From: Saprospiraceae bacterium
GTDB taxonomy: Bacteria; Bacteroidota; Bacteroidia; Chitinophagales; Saprospiraceae
Reading direction: 5' to 3'
NCBI GenBank assembly: GCA_020631355.1
Contig: JAHDHL010000003.1
Location: forward strand, 244,077-308,076
DNA length: 64,000 bases
Shown here: piece after piece, positions 62,615 through 64,000 of the stretch
Layout of the letters: each line of letters begins with the position of its first letter
Numbering within the stretch: the first letter of the stretch is position 1
Notes under the pieces: model-generated
Told to the model about the DNA's origin: nothing
The model's database searches: none
Seen by the model: the letters and a program-made list of their open reading frames with translations, nothing else
Made by a program: the position numbers and the translations under genes

Positions 62615-63966
62615 TGAGAAAGGTATTATTGGGAATTACTTCCATCACGCTTATCGTATTGGTACTCACCTCGGGGAGATTCAAGGAAGAATGGGGATTC
62701 TATGGACATAAGAGAATCAATAGAATGGCTGTCTTCACCCTTCCTCAAGATATGATAGGATTCTATAAGAAGAATATAGAATACATCACAGAGCACGCAG
62801 TAGACCCTGACAAAAGGAGATATGCCACGAAGCATGAGGGAGTAAGACATTATATAGATATCGATCACTGGGGAGAGGATCCTTTCAATGTAGTCCCCAA
62901 ATACTTGTCGGAAGCAGTCATTAAGTATTGTGACCTTATTCTCTATACGAGTGATGGTGATACCTTGCATCTTTTGGGTAATGCATTCAATCATGCAGCA
63001 CTCAGACCTGTGGAGCCTGATAGTGGCAGATATGAGGATATGTTCGGGAATCCCGTTCTTTTCGATTATGTGGCCTATTCGGATTTTGATGGCAAGGACA
63101 TGGTCATCAAGGAGGATGCCATGAAAATATTCGGTAAGGAAGAATATCGGATTCCCATGAAAACATTGGATGCTTTCAGTAAGAAACACATCATGAACCT
63201 GTATTATGATGACGAATGGATTCTTGATAGTGCCACGATCAATCCGTTCCTACAAGAACATGGAGCCATAGTGAATGTCAGACAGGCCGTGGTCAAGGAC
63301 CGGTTTTCGAAATTCGGTATCCTACCCTATAACCTGTTGACCTATTACAACAAGTTGGTACGTGCATTTGAAAACGGGGATGAGGGTAGAATCCTAAGAG
63401 CTTCAGCGGAAATAGGACATTATCTGGGTGATGCACATGTTCCATTACACACTACCGAAAATTATAACGGACAACTGACCAATCAGGATGGCATACATGG
63501 ATTTTGGGAAAGTCGTTTACCTGAATTATTTGCAGATGAGACCTATAACTTTTGGGTAGGTAAAGCCCAATATATCGAAGACCCTAGGGCATACATCTGG
63601 AATATCGTAGAAGAAAGTCATTCTTATGTTGATAGTGTCTTGGCCATTGAAAAGGATTTGAGCTTTACGTTTCCCCAAGACAAACAATACTGTTTTGAAA
63701 CCCGAAATACACTCACTATCAGGACACAGTGTAAGGAATATGCTTCCGCGTATCACCAAAGATTAGCGGGAATGGTAGAAAAGAGAATGACAGAAACCGT
63801 TTTGGCTATTGGAAGTGTATGGTTTTCCGCATGGGTTGATGCAGGACAGCCCAAGTTCCAAAAAAAGGAGCAATATGTCCTAACAGAAGAAGAACGAAAA
63901 CAACTTGAGGAGGAGGAAAAGATGTATAAGGCCGGAGAGATTAAAGGGCGAAACCATAGTGAATAG
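62614..63966 (+). CDS. Zinc-dependent phospholipase C / S1-P1 nuclease-like secreted protein
   Basis: 450 residues from ATG 62614, which overlaps the AAA+ stop (TAATGA). An N-terminal hydrophobic segment (about 4-21) is a signal or anchor. The zinc-binding histidines of the PLC/P1 fold are spread along the chain: WGFYGHKRINRMAV (Trp/His near the mature start), HYIDIDHWGED, AFNHAAL, GHYLGDAHVPLHTTENYNG and GIHGFWESRLPE (the HxxxDxH..H pattern). A charged C-terminal tail (EERKQLEEEEKMYK) follows. Substrate (phospholipid or nucleic acid) cannot be decided. Coupling to an AAA+ unfoldase is unusual. Confidence 0.85.
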   Translation: MRKVLLGITSITLIVLVLTSGRFKEEWGFYGHKRINRMAVFTLPQDMIGFYKKNIEYITEHAVDPDKRRYATKHEGVRHYIDIDHWGEDPFNVVPKYLSEAVIKYCDLILYTSDGDTLHLLGNAFNHAALRPVEPDSGRYEDMFGNPVLFDYVAYSDFDGKDMVIKEDAMKIFGKEEYRIPMKTLDAFSKKHIMNLYYDDEWILDSATINPFLQEHGAIVNVRQAVVKDRFSKFGILPYNLLTYYNKLVRAFENGDEGRILRASAEIGHYLGDAHVPLHTTENYNGQLTNQDGIHGFWESRLPELFADETYNFWVGKAQYIEDPRAYIWNIVEESHSYVDSVLAIEKDLSFTFPQDKQYCFETRNTLTIRTQCKEYASAYHQRLAGMVEKRMTETVLAIGSVWFSAWVDAGQPKFQKKEQYVLTEEERKQLEEEEKMYKAGEIKGRNHSE

Positions 63967-64000
63967 AAATACTCTTTTAAGATGAGTCATCCCTAATTTT

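Overview
The window comes from the chromosome of a member of the Bacteroidota; the order cannot be fixed from sequence alone. Four things point there. Two secreted proteins end in type IX secretion (Por) sorting tails of the YPNP/YPSP type. Many intergenic regions carry the Bacteroidota -7 promoter element TAnnTTTG, two or three of them with a TTG about 19-20 bp upstream. Succinate dehydrogenase has the single long cytochrome b subunit. There is a bacillithiol deacetylase (BshB1). GC content looks to be about 40%. Genes are dense and lie on both strands, with long inverted-repeat terminators in many convergent gaps. I see no prophage, insertion sequence, CRISPR array or rRNA.

Layout. 1-8.7 kb: the 5' end of an acyl-CoA dehydrogenase behind two copies of GCGAAAATTCGC, an ECF sigma factor with a large membrane partner, a YciO-type protein, a degenerate Hsp70-like protein, a metallo-hydrolase and parA-parB. 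8.8-14 kb: tRNA-His, MscS and a 1,357-residue T9SS-secreted subtilisin. 14.4-17.8 kb: a three-gene unit of an OmpA-domain protein and two proteins sharing a KEVEVI/KEVPVEVI repeat and a helix-hairpin-helix (H3TH) domain, one with an HU-like N-terminus. 17.8-21.5 kb: sdhC-sdhA-sdhB. 21.7-24.1 kb: a second ECF sigma factor overlapping a membrane protein with an anti-sigma-like N-terminus and a periplasmic cytochrome c domain, then a membrane SGNH protein. 24-27 kb: mpl-lipB, a 54-residue lipoprotein and a leucine-rich secreted protein.

27.3-38 kb: a five-gene run starting with an arylsulfotransferase-like T9SS protein, miaE, a coiled-coil secreted protein, prolyl oligopeptidase, a small lipoprotein and a PIF1-like helicase. 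38-45 kb: nrdB-nrdA behind a long structured leader, corA and threonine aldolase. 45-50.5 kb: a lipoprotein, a membrane-tethered papain-like peptidase, and msrA-miaA-MFS transporter. 50.8-57.5 kb: sppA, then a tight run of glutathione peroxidase, bshB1, DUF368/popT, aroE, proline dehydrogenase and an HD-domain protein. 57.6-64 kb: a three-LysM protein, a 1-kb gap holding several hairpins and a 47-codon ORF, a ClpA/B-like double AAA+ ATPase with an unusual N-terminal region, and a zinc phospholipase C/S1-P1-type protein overlapping it.

Most of the window is housekeeping: cell wall, dNTP synthesis, respiration, tRNA modification and thiol/redox homeostasis. The best candidates for undescribed biology are the sigma factor / cytochrome c anti-sigma pair, the OmpA / H3TH / HU-like operon, the Hsp70-like protein lacking its nucleotide-binding start, and the AAA+/hydrolase pair. 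All family calls were made by reading motifs, without database searches.
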